From an uncultured Eubacteriales bacterium (lineage in GTDB: Bacteria; Bacillota; Clostridia; Oscillospirales; CAG-272): DNA of 43,393 nt. A model generated the notes under the pieces. It saw nothing but the letters and a program-made list of their open reading frames with translations, did no database searches and was not told the DNA's origin. The position numbers and the translations under genes were made by a program. The stretch spans positions 1 through 43,393 of the forward strand of contig CAKTAA010000011.1 of the NCBI GenBank assembly GCA_934526185.1, in the 5' to 3' direction. The stretch's first letter is position 1; the number at the start of each line of letters is the position of its first letter. Below are positions 25,724-33,622 of the stretch, piece by piece.

Positions 25724-26990
25724 CGCCGCGTGGCAAAAGCTCTTTGATAAGTATAACATTCCCGACGCCGTGGAAAGGGACGGACACTTCATGATCTCCG
25801 CCGGTCAGATCAAAGAGTTCCGAGAGCCGAGATTGATGACCAAATTTGATCATAAGGTGAATCTGCCCGCCGTATTTGCGCAAAACAGCCTTGCGATTCT
25901 TCCCGTGACTCGCGGTGACTACATTATTTCCTCTTTTTCGGCATACAAGTCCTTTGAAGCGCCTGCCGCCAAAGCGCAGAGAGTCTCCGTTCCCCGGCAT
26001 CTGCAAAGTCTCATGCCGCAGTTTCTTGTGAGTGAAGCCATTGCTCTGAACTGCGCCGGCGCATGCGGAATCCTTGCCGATTTTCTGGAGGAGGACGAAA
26101 TTTTTCCAACCGTCAGCGGCCGCATGAGCTCCGGTGTCTTTGATTTTCATATTGATACGGCCCGCGGGCCGAAAACGGTAACCGTCAGCAATTCACAGAT
26201 CGAAATCGACGCGGCTTATGAGGGCGCTTCCTGCCTTTCCCTGTTTGAAGCGAAAAACGATCTGTCGGAGGATTTTCTCATCCGCCAGCTCTATTATCCT
26301 TACCGAACCTGGCGCAGCCGTGTCACCAAACCTGTTCAGACGGTTTTCCTGATTTTTTCAAACGGTACATTTTATCTCTATCGATATCGGTTTGATAACC
26401 CATCAGATTATAATTCCCTGTATCTTGTGAAACAGAAGAATTATATTATTTCAACGTCAATAACGCTGTCCGATATTGAGTCCATTCTAAAGACGGTTCC
26501 AAAAGAGCCGGAACCCGAAATATCCTTTCCCCAGGCAAACAGCATGCCGCGCATTGTCAACCTCATTGAGCTGCTCGCTCAGAGACCTATGACAAAGCAG
26601 GATATCACCTCCGAATATGCCTTTGATGGGCGCCAGACCAATTACTACACAGACGCCGGCCGGTATCTGGGGCTTATCGAAAAGAGACGCGGCGGAGACG
26701 GCAGTATTTTATTTCAGCTATCAGAGCTCGGCCATGCCGTCATGACGCTGGGCTATAAGGAACGCCAGCTCGCCATTGCCGCACAGATATTGAAACACAG
26801 CGTTTTCCGAGAAACCTCGAAGCTTTATTTACGGTGCGGTGAGATGCCCGATTCTCAAGCAATTGTACAGATAATGAAACAATTTGGGATATATCATATA
26901 GAGTCCGACAGCACCTTCGTCAGGCGATCGTCTACTGTTTCCGGTTGGATAAACTGGATATTCGGCCTCGTAGAAAATGATACGACGTAA
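25710..26990 (+). CDS. Type II restriction endonuclease, PD-(D/E)xK-like
   Basis: 426 residues from MGLNDAAWQKLFDKYNI; start overlaps the methyltransferase end by 14 bp, indicating translational coupling. A probable PD-(D/E)xK active site reads IEIDAAYEG (~165-173) followed by LFEAKNDLSEDFLIRQLYYPYRTW (EAK at ~180). The C-terminal ~120 residues contain a winged-helix-like segment (MTKQDITSEYAFDGRQTNYYT...LIEKRRGG) that may bind DNA. Similar proteins are annotated as Type II restriction enzymes next to D12 methylases. Recognition sequence unknown. Confidence 0.87.
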   Translation: MGLNDAAWQKLFDKYNIPDAVERDGHFMISAGQIKEFREPRLMTKFDHKVNLPAVFAQNSLAILPVTRGDYIISSFSAYKSFEAPAAKAQRVSVPRHLQSLMPQFLVSEAIALNCAGACGILADFLEEDEIFPTVSGRMSSGVFDFHIDTARGPKTVTVSNSQIEIDAAYEGASCLSLFEAKNDLSEDFLIRQLYYPYRTWRSRVTKPVQTVFLIFSNGTFYLYRYRFDNPSDYNSLYLVKQKNYIISTSITLSDIESILKTVPKEPEPEISFPQANSMPRIVNLIELLAQRPMTKQDITSEYAFDGRQTNYYTDAGRYLGLIEKRRGGDGSILFQLSELGHAVMTLGYKERQLAIAAQILKHSVFRETSKLYLRCGEMPDSQAIVQIMKQFGIYHIESDSTFVRRSSTVSGWINWIFGLVENDTT

Positions 26991-27124
26991 AAAATGCCTG
27001 TTTTGCACTGCGGGCGTCCCTTTTCCGTTCCACAGCTTCGGTTCTGCCGAAGCAGAAAATTATCAAAAAAAGGTGTAAACACAATGCCATTGAATTGCAA
27101 TCTGTTTATGGAGGATTTTTTTAC

Positions 27125-27646
27125 ATGCAGATACTTGCACAATTACTCGGCGTAGCAGGAATGGCCATAGGCATATTCTCGTTTCAATGCCGTAAAAATT
27201 CATTGTTGTTCTGGGGACTGGGAATTTCCGGACTTTTGTTTTCCGTCCACTACTTCCTGCTTGGAGCATTCACAGGCGCTTTGATCAACGTTATCAATGT
27301 TGTCAGAAGCATATGGCTTGTTACGCCCCGATTGAAGCATTGGGGATTTATGGCCGGCATGAATCTGCTGTACTGTGCCGCTATTTTGATTACTTACAAC
27401 GGCTGGCTTTCTATTCTGATCCTTCTTACGCAGCTTGCGGGCACCTTTGCCATGTGGCAGAACAACGGAAAGACCATCCGCGTTGTACAGTTTTTTGTCA
27501 TTTCGCCCATCTGGCTGATGCATAACATCATCGTTTTCTCCGTCGGCGGCATCATCTGCGAAATTTTCAACTTATGCTCTATTCTTGTCTCGTTCATCCG
27601 TTTCAGAAAAACCGGATTTGAACAAAGCAGCCGGACGGTATCATAG
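27125..27646 (+). CDS. YgjV-family inner membrane protein
   Basis: 173 residues from MQILAQLLGVAGMAIGIFSF, ATG preceded by GGAGG at 10 nt. Five or six hydrophobic segments, with the pattern QCRKNSLLFWGLGISGLLFSVHYFLLGAFTGALIN and SPIWLMHNII that characterises the YgjV-type membrane proteins. Function is not established. Its own RBS and a strong downstream terminator suggest a single-gene unit, though the restriction gene ends only 134 bp upstream. Confidence 0.85.
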   Translation: MQILAQLLGVAGMAIGIFSFQCRKNSLLFWGLGISGLLFSVHYFLLGAFTGALINVINVVRSIWLVTPRLKHWGFMAGMNLLYCAAILITYNGWLSILILLTQLAGTFAMWQNNGKTIRVVQFFVISPIWLMHNIIVFSVGGIICEIFNLCSILVSFIRFRKTGFEQSSRTVS

Positions 27647-27659
27647 GGAAGCGGCAAAG

Positions 27660-27692
27660 CCGCCCGCAGAGCTTTCTGCGGGCGGTCTTTTT
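27660..27692 (+). terminator. Rho-independent terminator after the YgjV-like gene
   Basis: Stem CCGCCCGCAGA/TCTGCGGGCGG, 4-nt loop, then TCTTTTT. Confidence 0.92.
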
Positions 27693-27834
27693 GTGTGAGG
27701 TTAGGGTATTTTTATCAGAATATATTAATATCTCTTTCAGCTCGGTCGTTTTCTGAATGGCGTAAATACTGACAGCAATCCTGGCGATCAGCATAATAGT
27801 CTTGAGCTTCATCTGAATACGGCAGCCGAATGCA

Positions 27835-28515
27835 TCATTCCCGGAAAAGACTGGTTCTGCCGAAAAAAGTTTCATCCGGAAAATGCTTTTCCCTCCATGC
27901 CGGATCGTATTTGTCCTTATACCGCGAGAAGGACCAGGACTTTTTCACGGAGGTACCGCAGAACATATGGTATCGCCGGGCGTGATTTTCGTTATCATAA
28001 TACAAGGTAAAAAGTGACAGAATACCACCAAGCTGAGCAAAATTTTCCGGCAAATAGATTTTATAGCGATCCTTTTGATCCACAGTCGTAAGGAAATGCT
28101 CAATAAGGGCGATCTGTTCCTGTTCCAGATAAATGCTGATATATTCAAAGTCTCCGCGGGAAAAAGGGTACGCCTGCAGCGTCCGGTTCCTTTCCGGAAC
28201 AGAAATAACATAACGGCTTTTAAGCCAGCCGCTCCGGCACCGGCAGAAGCGCCCGAAATCCGCGCCGTTTTTCCGGCATTGCATAACTTCGGTCACGCTG
28301 GTTTTGCCAAACAGATAGACAAAAGGTATATATTGCGTCCATTTTGATATGCAGCGTCTGCCGGAAATGTTTGCTCCGCCGTGCGGACTCTGCATATGAA
28401 TCTCCTGAAAGCGGCTCAGGCTGCCTAAAGCTCCTTCATATGCAAAACTGCCGTCCATATCAATCTCAAAGCGCTGCGAAAGGCCGGAGCGGCTTTGCTC
28501 AATCTTTATAATCAT
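27835..28515 (-). CDS. Hypothetical protein, possibly tubby/LURP-like fold
   Basis: 226 residues, start MIIKIEQSRSGLSQRFEID with AAGGGA 6 nt upstream. The N-terminal IKIEQSRSGLSQRFEIDMDGSFAYEG resembles bacterial tubby C-terminal-like proteins in pattern only; the body is beta-rich with aromatic strands (YISIYLEQEQIALIEHFL, SLFTLYYDNEN). It stops after FFGRTSLFRE. In the +1 frame the DNA continues without a stop as IQMKLKTIMLIARIAVSIYAIQ plus a charged tail, which resembles the hydrophobic end of tubby-like proteins, so the true C-terminus may have been lost by a frameshift near 27835-27850. Function unknown. Confidence 0.65.
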   Translation of the reverse strand: MIIKIEQSRSGLSQRFEIDMDGSFAYEGALGSLSRFQEIHMQSPHGGANISGRRCISKWTQYIPFVYLFGKTSVTEVMQCRKNGADFGRFCRCRSGWLKSRYVISVPERNRTLQAYPFSRGDFEYISIYLEQEQIALIEHFLTTVDQKDRYKIYLPENFAQLGGILSLFTLYYDNENHARRYHMFCGTSVKKSWSFSRYKDKYDPAWREKHFPDETFFGRTSLFRE

Positions 28516-28744
28516 GGCGATTCCCTTCTGTTCGGTTCAAAAACAAATTTTCTGCTGCATTTCGGCGTGCAGCATTACAGCCAGCCCGGTTCTCAAAGGA
28601 ATATGGATTCGGGCCTGATCTTTGAATTTTTGCAGGAATGCATAAGCTGCTATAGCGGCAGACCATCAGTCTGCAAGAATTTGCTCTTATTTGAAACACT
28701 GTACCAACAACTGAACGCGTCAGCGTTCCGTGATGATACAGTAA

Positions 28745-28899
28745 AGCAAGGCTTTCTGTGGATATTTTACCATGAATCAAAAATGCTTGCTTGCAAGGGC
28801 ATTTTTGTGAAGCCGTCAATGACGCAGACGCGCGTAGCGCGGAGAGGCGAGGCCTCTACTAATGACTTGCATAGCAAGGCTTTCTGCGGATATTATACC
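28745..28899 (+). repeat. 27-bp direct repeat pair with hairpin between
   Basis: Copies at 28745-28771 and 28873-28899 match at 25 of 27 positions. May bound a small non-autonomous element or be an internal duplication of a dispersed repeat. Confidence 0.75.
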
Positions 28900-29081
28900 T
28901 CATCTTAGGTAAAATGTAAAATACTTTTTATTCCAAACGGCAGAAAAGATACATTCATGTTTTTCACCTATTCAAGACGATTGCTTTGAAGGACTTTCTC
29001 ACAGTCGTTATCAAAATGTGAACAGCAGTGCACTGCAGTCAGCTTTGCCCCTTGCTCTTTCACATTGCAACGATTTTTGTA

Positions 29082-29110
29082 TTGACAAACAATATACAAA
29101 ATGTTATACT
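29082..29110 (+). promoter_or_regulatory. Promoter of the lipoprotein gene
   Basis: TTGACA (29082-29087), 17-bp spacer, TATACT (29105-29110). Confidence 0.88.
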
Positions 29111-29143
29111 AAAAACAAACTATTCAGAAAGGATAACAAAAAA

Positions 29144-29926
29144 ATGAAAAAAGTTTTAGCACTTCTCCTCGTGCTGATGATGACGCTTTCCCTTGCGCTC
29201 GTTAGCTGCGATGAGAAAGACGACGGTGACGACAGCCAAAAGAATCCCCAAACAACAGACACAGCAGCGGATACTGGGGAAGACACTGCAGCGGATACAG
29301 AAAATAACGATACCAAAAAGGACACGGAAGACACCAAAAAGCCGGAGGTGAATAACGACGGCACTCTCGCAGGCGAATGGGTCTGGAAAATCGATATGCT
29401 GGATATGCTTACAGAGCAGCTTGCAGCACAGCTTGATTCCGCCGAAGCAGGGGATCTCAAACTCGAAAGCTTCACCATCACTCTTATCATGAATTTGGAC
29501 GATAAGGGGAACTGTGAGATGAGCGTTGACAAAAAAGCTTTGGAGGAAGAGCTGAACGACGATTTCATCGATGCCATAGTGGATTACGCATACCTCATTA
29601 CCGTTAAAACTCTTGAAGATCAGATTGACGCCGGAGAGCTCACCGGAACAGCAGAGGAAAATATTGAAGCTGCTGAAAAGGAGCTCGGCATGTCGATGAA
29701 GGATTATTTGCGCTCTTTATACGAGGAGCTGTTTACCGCTGAAAACTTCATTTCTTCCATGGATATTTCCGAAACAAAGGAAAAATATGAGGTTGACGGA
29801 GATAAGCTGATATTCTCGGATGTGGAATTTACCTTTGAAGTTGACGGCGACGAGCTGACACTCAATTACGACGGAGACGACGCGCCCGAGTTTATGTCCT
29901 TCCCGGCAACGCTTACCAGAAAATAA
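29144..29926 (+). CDS. Putative lipoprotein
   Basis: 260 residues from MKKVLALLLVLMMTLSLAL, ATG preceded by AGAAAGGAT at ~10 nt. Signal peptide with lipobox LALVSC, lipidation Cys at ~22. Then an Asp/Thr-rich linker (~25-65: DDGDDSQKNPQTTDTAADTG) that spans the wall. The globular part (~70-260) opens with LAGEWVWKIDMLDML, and ends with a beta pair KLIFSDVEFTFEVDGDELTLNYDG, a layout shared with lipocalin-like DUF proteins that begin GTW or GEW. Very acidic. Function unknown; it has its own promoter and terminator. Confidence 0.85.
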   Translation: MKKVLALLLVLMMTLSLALVSCDEKDDGDDSQKNPQTTDTAADTGEDTAADTENNDTKKDTEDTKKPEVNNDGTLAGEWVWKIDMLDMLTEQLAAQLDSAEAGDLKLESFTITLIMNLDDKGNCEMSVDKKALEEELNDDFIDAIVDYAYLITVKTLEDQIDAGELTGTAEENIEAAEKELGMSMKDYLRSLYEELFTAENFISSMDISETKEKYEVDGDKLIFSDVEFTFEVDGDELTLNYDGDDAPEFMSFPATLTRK

Positions 29927-29992
29927 GCATACGCTTACATAAGAGGCATGGGACGGCTGAAGATTTTGAAGTCGTCACGGATGCTTGTCCGC

Positions 29993-30034
29993 AAATCGGA
30001 GATGCAGAGCAGTCTGCATCTCCGATTGTTTTGT
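29993..30034 (+). terminator. Rho-independent terminator after the lipoprotein gene
   Basis: Stem AATCGGAGATGCAGA/TCTGCATCTCCGATT, 5-nt loop, then GTTTTGT. Confidence 0.92.
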
Positions 30035-30075
30035 CTGCAGCTTTCTTTACAGGAAAACAAAATATTTATAGGAAA

Positions 30076-30107
30076 GGGAGATGATACAATTTTTTGCATC
30101 ATCTCCC
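30076..30107. terminator. Palindromic hairpin GGGAGATGAT...ATCATCTCCC
   Basis: Arms of ~10 bp plus CAA/TTG around a T-rich loop. It lies ~95 bp beyond the end of the minus-strand gene at 30202 and may end that transcript. Confidence 0.55.
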
Positions 30108-30201
30108 AAAATACTGAAAATATAGAAAAATTATGGGGTTTGCGGGCAGGATGAAGGGCTTTGGCTCTGCTGGTACTGCGTCCGGCAAAGCTTTGATGCC
30201 G

Positions 30202-32466
30202 TTATTTTTCGCCCTTCAGCAGCTTTATCAGCCGAGCTTTCTGGCCCTCCATCAGTTCCTCGGCGGCTTCCATGGTTGAGGATTCCGTTACAATGCGGAC
30301 GGCGGCGGATTTTCGCGGGATAATGCGGACGAATCCGCCGGAGCCGCAGCGTATGCATATCCCCTCCTTGACCGCATTTTCCCCCAGCTCAGCGGCTTCA
30401 TCAGACAGACGCTGAAGCAGCCAAGTCTTTTTCTCATGGGGTGCCTGAATGTCAGCCGCACTCCGGTATTGAACAGGCAGTTCGCGCAGCAGATCGGTAA
30501 GGGAAGCTTTGCTTTCGTGCAGGCAGACGGCAGCCGCGGCTGCCTGAAACAGGCGGTTGCTTATCCAGAGCTGCTGACCTGCGAGCCGGCGCGCCTCCCT
30601 GATTTCACCGTCCTCAGATGCCGGACAGTGCGTATATCTCTTCAATTCCGTACCTGTCTGTTCGGCAAGCTTCTCAAGATACGCCGGTGCGTCATCCGGA
30701 ACGGCCGCTCTGCGCGGCGCCCTGCGCCGAAGCAGGAGCGCTGTCAGCATATATCGGTCGGCACACTCACCGTTATCCCGCAGAAAAAGACCGTCGGTAC
30801 CCGTAAAACAGAACCGGCGCGGGCTGCTTTGCCGGTAAACAGCTCCCGCTTCCTCCAGAATCCGGCGAAACAGCATTGCCGAAGCGCTGTTGTCCGCAGA
30901 GAACTCAAAGCCGCGCAGCGACGAACCGATTTCCTCCCGCAGAGCGGCTGCCAGCAGCAGACGCGTTCCCGTAACCGCCGACGGAAATACGGCATCAGAG
31001 GTGCCGGACACGGAATGGCCGCTGCAAAGTCCGCTCTCAAAGCTGCGTTCAAAGCTTCTGGAGGGGTAAAGGCCGTTTTCGTCCAAAAAATACAGGGTAA
31101 GCCGTCCGTCCTCCTCTGCTATGAACAGGGTGAGCGCAGTCCCGTAACGAACTGCGGAAAAGGCGGCTTCATCATAGGTGCCTGTGCCGAAGGAAAAGCA
31201 GTGGATGCCGGAGGCGCCGATGCTTTCCGCCGTCATATGCGCCGCAAGCGAGGCTGATGTGCTTCCGTCATACATGACTGCCGCCGTCCCGTTGCGTTTT
31301 TTCAGATAAGCGGCTGCCGCCGCTCCAACCCGGACACAAAGCTGGCCGTCAGGTACGGCCGCTTTTCCCAGATAAAGGCCGTCGTCGTGGAAGTAGGAAC
31401 GAATGCTCTGGCAGCCGTCAAAAACAACGTCTCTGTCCCCGTTCGCCCCCGGTACGGTAACGGCGACCGTCATGGGCGCAACACGTGTCCGCGCTTCCAG
31501 GTGCAGACCGTCGCCGATTACCGCTCCCTCTCCTATGACACATCCCTTTTCGATGACCGCATTCCGGCCGATCTTTACGTTCGCACAGAGGATGGATCCG
31601 TCAATGACAGTGCCGCTGCCCACCCGTACGCCGTCAAACAGAATCGAGCGGTTCACACGGCAGGTGGCGGGCAGAAAACAGCCACGGCCGACGATGGCAT
31701 GCGTTATATGAGAAAACTCCCGGCGAACTTTCATGGAAATTCCGTCTATTTTGCCGTCCGCTGCATCAAAATTGCAGTGATAGAGCGCGTCCAGCGTACC
31801 GATGTCACACCAGTAGGCGTCGCTGACATAGCCGAAGAGCCGTGCGCCCTCGGACAATACACGCGCAAAGAGGTCCCTGCCAAAATCATACGGAACGCCC
31901 TCCGGTATCCTGCGCACCATGTCTGCCGACAGGATATAAATGCCGGTGTTTACTGTATCCGCGCGGGCTTCCGCCTCCGAGGGCTTTTCGATAAAGCCGC
32001 GGATTTGTCCGTCCTCACCGCACACCACGACGCCGAATTCCGACGGGGAGGCGGCGTGCGCTAAAATAAGCGTAGCCTCGGCGCCGCGGCTTGTGTGAAA
32101 ATCAACGGCCGCTGACAGATCTGCTGAGCAAACCGCGTCGCCGCTGATCACCAGTATATCCTCTTCGGTTCCTCCGACCGCGTTTCTTACGCTTCCCGCC
32201 GTACCGAGGGGCTCCTTTTCATAAAAATAGGTCAGCTTGAGACCGTAAGCCTCACTGCCATAATACTTTTCAATAGCATCTCCCCTGTATCGCAGGGTAA
32301 CGGCGGCGCTGGTGAAACCGTGCCGCGCAAGCAGGCGCATAATGTGTGTCATTGCAGGCTCGCCTGCTACCGGCACCAGAGGCTTCGGAATACTTTCCGT
32401 AATGGGACGCAGCCGCTGTCCCTCGCCGCCCGCCATAATGACAGCATGTTTCAATTTTGTTTGCAT
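30202..32466 (-). CDS. Nucleotidyltransferase - LbH - degenerate phosphomutase fusion (mannose-1-phosphate guanylyltransferase-like)
   Basis: 754 residues from MQTKLKHAVIMAGGEGQRLRP at 32466, RBS AAAGGTGAT. Residues ~1-235 are an NTP-transferase with signature GGEGQRLRPITESIPKPLVPV (usual GTRLRP has Thr; here Gln), GDAV and FIEKPS. Residues ~245-340 are a left-handed beta-helix (VGSGTVIDGSIL, KIGRNAVIEKGCVIGEGAVIGDG). Residues ~365-754 match the phosphoglucomutase/phosphomannomutase layout, but the catalytic TASHNP serine loop is replaced by GTALTLFIAEEDGRL and no DGDxDR metal loop is seen, so this half is probably non-catalytic. The enzyme likely makes NDP-sugars (GDP-mannose, UDP- or dTDP-glucose) for surface polysaccharide. 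Such dead-mutase fusions are known in several phyla. No glycosyltransferase gene is adjacent. Confidence 0.9.
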   Translation of the reverse strand: MQTKLKHAVIMAGGEGQRLRPITESIPKPLVPVAGEPAMTHIMRLLARHGFTSAAVTLRYRGDAIEKYYGSEAYGLKLTYFYEKEPLGTAGSVRNAVGGTEEDILVISGDAVCSADLSAAVDFHTSRGAEATLILAHAASPSEFGVVVCGEDGQIRGFIEKPSEAEARADTVNTGIYILSADMVRRIPEGVPYDFGRDLFARVLSEGARLFGYVSDAYWCDIGTLDALYHCNFDAADGKIDGISMKVRREFSHITHAIVGRGCFLPATCRVNRSILFDGVRVGSGTVIDGSILCANVKIGRNAVIEKGCVIGEGAVIGDGLHLEARTRVAPMTVAVTVPGANGDRDVVFDGCQSIRSYFHDDGLYLGKAAVPDGQLCVRVGAAAAAYLKKRNGTAAVMYDGSTSASLAAHMTAESIGASGIHCFSFGTGTYDEAAFSAVRYGTALTLFIAEEDGRLTLYFLDENGLYPSRSFERSFESGLCSGHSVSGTSDAVFPSAVTGTRLLLAAALREEIGSSLRGFEFSADNSASAMLFRRILEEAGAVYRQSSPRRFCFTGTDGLFLRDNGECADRYMLTALLLRRRAPRRAAVPDDAPAYLEKLAEQTGTELKRYTHCPASEDGEIREARRLAGQQLWISNRLFQAAAAAVCLHESKASLTDLLRELPVQYRSAADIQAPHEKKTWLLQRLSDEAAELGENAVKEGICIRCGSGGFVRIIPRKSAAVRIVTESSTMEAAEELMEGQKARLIKLLKGEK

Positions 32467-32488
32467 AAAATATCACCTTTCACAAAGT

Positions 32489-32555
32489 AAAAGCATTTCA
32501 CGAAGAAAAAACATTTTCCGAAGGAAAGCATATCGCGGAGGAAAACATTTCTTTG
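32489..32555 (-). repeat. Short imperfect tandem repeat (15-18 bp, four units) upstream of the nucleotidyltransferase gene
   Basis: Plus-strand units AAAAGCATTTCACGAAG, AAAAAACATTTTCCGAAG, GAAAGCATATCGCGGAG and GAAAACATTTCTTTG; a fifth, weaker unit runs into the RBS. On the coding strand each unit reads roughly CTTCGTGAAATGCTTTT. Confidence 0.65.
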
Positions 32556-32830
32556 TAAAAAATGTTTACGCGCGAATTACCGCTATGCCTTCATCTATTA
32601 CCGGCCGCATGGATTTTTCTTTTACAAAGACATGCGGCCTCTTATTTTTAGAATTGTCCAAGCTTATTATATCGGTTCCTTATGTTTTTTATGCATTTTG
32701 ACATGAAATCAGACGGAGGAATCGGCAACCCTCTGCAAAAAAATGCTATGCTTTGTGAACTAATAAATCATAAATTTAAGATGATAGAAGTTAAATTTCT
32801 TCTAAAGGCAAGTCTTTTTATCTGTATTTT

Positions 32831-32970
32831 CAATACGGGGCATGCCCCGTATTGAGGCGCTGCATGGCGTTCAGCGGGGATTGACTTCCCACGGAACGGA
32901 GGAACGGAACACGCCGCCGAGGGAGGCAAACCTTCCGACAGGGCGGCAGGTGGACATCTTGTCTGAGTTA
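32831..32970 (+). repeat. Dispersed ~140-bp repeat, copy B
   Basis: Begins with the palindrome CAATACGGGGCATGCCCCGTATTG, then a decayed version of hairpin 2 (GTTCAGCGGGGATTGACTTC) and an intact GCCGCC...GGCGGC stem enclosing GGGAGG-CAAA-CCTTCC. It ends 11 bp before the marR -35 box. The preceding 32556-32830 holds only an inverted repeat GGCCGCATG/CATGCGGCC (~32603-32641) and no gene. Confidence 0.82.
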
Positions 32971-32980
32971 AAAACAGCTC

Positions 32981-33009
32981 TTGACAAAGGTCCGAAATCG
33001 GACTATACT
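32981..33009 (+). promoter_or_regulatory. marR promoter with palindromic operator in the spacer
   Basis: TTGACA (32981-32986), 17-bp spacer, TATACT (33004-33009). The spacer holds GTCCGA-AA-TCGGAC, a perfect 6-bp inverted repeat, a typical size for MarR autorepression. Confidence 0.82.
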
Positions 33010-33047
33010 ATAAGAGTTCAATTTTGGACAATCGGGGAGGCGGCGAT

Positions 33048-33560
33048 ATGGAAAAACGAAAAGCCGGTGAACGGCTCTCAGAATATAACAGCATCATGAA
33101 GGAGACCGATGAAATTTACCGTGAAGCGGCGAAGGCAATCGGCCTGTCGGACTGCGCTTTCTGGATACTGTATGTCCTGCGTGAGGACCGCACAACGGTT
33201 ACGCAAAGCCAAATTTGCAGCGTACTGTATCAGGCAAAGCAAACGGTCAATTCCGCTCTGAAAAAAATGCAGAAAGCCGGGTACCTCGATTTGTGCAGCA
33301 GCGGCGACCGCCGCAGCAAGCGGATACAACTGACGGAAGCGGGTGTGCGGCTTGCCGAAAAGACGGTGGATAAAGTCATTGCGGCCGAGCATGGCGCACT
33401 GTCGGAGATGACCGACGCGGAACAGGAGGCCTTTATCGGGCTGTTCAGAAAATATACGGTTTTTCTGCATAAGCATATGCAGGAGCTGGCCGGAAAACAG
33501 ATAATCGAAAAATCAGGAAACAGTCCGTCCGCCAGGAGCAAAAAGAAAATCAGCGGCTAA
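33048..33560 (+). CDS. MarR family transcriptional regulator
   Basis: 170 residues from MEKRKAGERLSEYNSIM at 33048, GGGGAGG 8 nt upstream; the in-frame start at 33024 is before that RBS. The winged-helix core is DCAFWILYVLRED...VTQSQICSVLYQAKQTVNSALKKMQKAGYL and the wing DRRSKRIQLTEAG. MarR dimers repress neighbouring efflux genes and release DNA on ligand binding. The palindrome in its own promoter and the MATE gene 62 bp downstream indicate autoregulation of a drug-response operon. Confidence 0.92.
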   Translation: MEKRKAGERLSEYNSIMKETDEIYREAAKAIGLSDCAFWILYVLREDRTTVTQSQICSVLYQAKQTVNSALKKMQKAGYLDLCSSGDRRSKRIQLTEAGVRLAEKTVDKVIAAEHGALSEMTDAEQEAFIGLFRKYTVFLHKHMQELAGKQIIEKSGNSPSARSKKKISG

Positions 33561-33622
33561 AAGGCGTTCAGGAGTAAAGTCTGAAAATATTTCTCAGACA
33601 ACACAGGAAAGGCAGCTATAAG

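Larger units (their letters stand above)
28516..29143. other. Intergenic region with a near-perfect direct repeat
   Basis: No convincing gene. A 27-bp direct repeat (AGCAAGGCTTTCTG(T/C)GGATATT(T/A)TACC) occurs at 28745-28771 and 28873-28899. Between the copies is a hairpin CAAAAATGC/GCATTTTTG (~28778-28809). Small open frames here carry SKAFCGYYT-type sequence and look like the translation of a repeat. The promoter of the lipoprotein gene lies at 29082. Confidence 0.55.

Noticed and set aside
12000..33000. CRISPR array
   Set aside because: The 42-bp tandem repeat, the 15-18 bp tandem repeat and the dispersed elements have no regular unique spacers and no cas genes are present.
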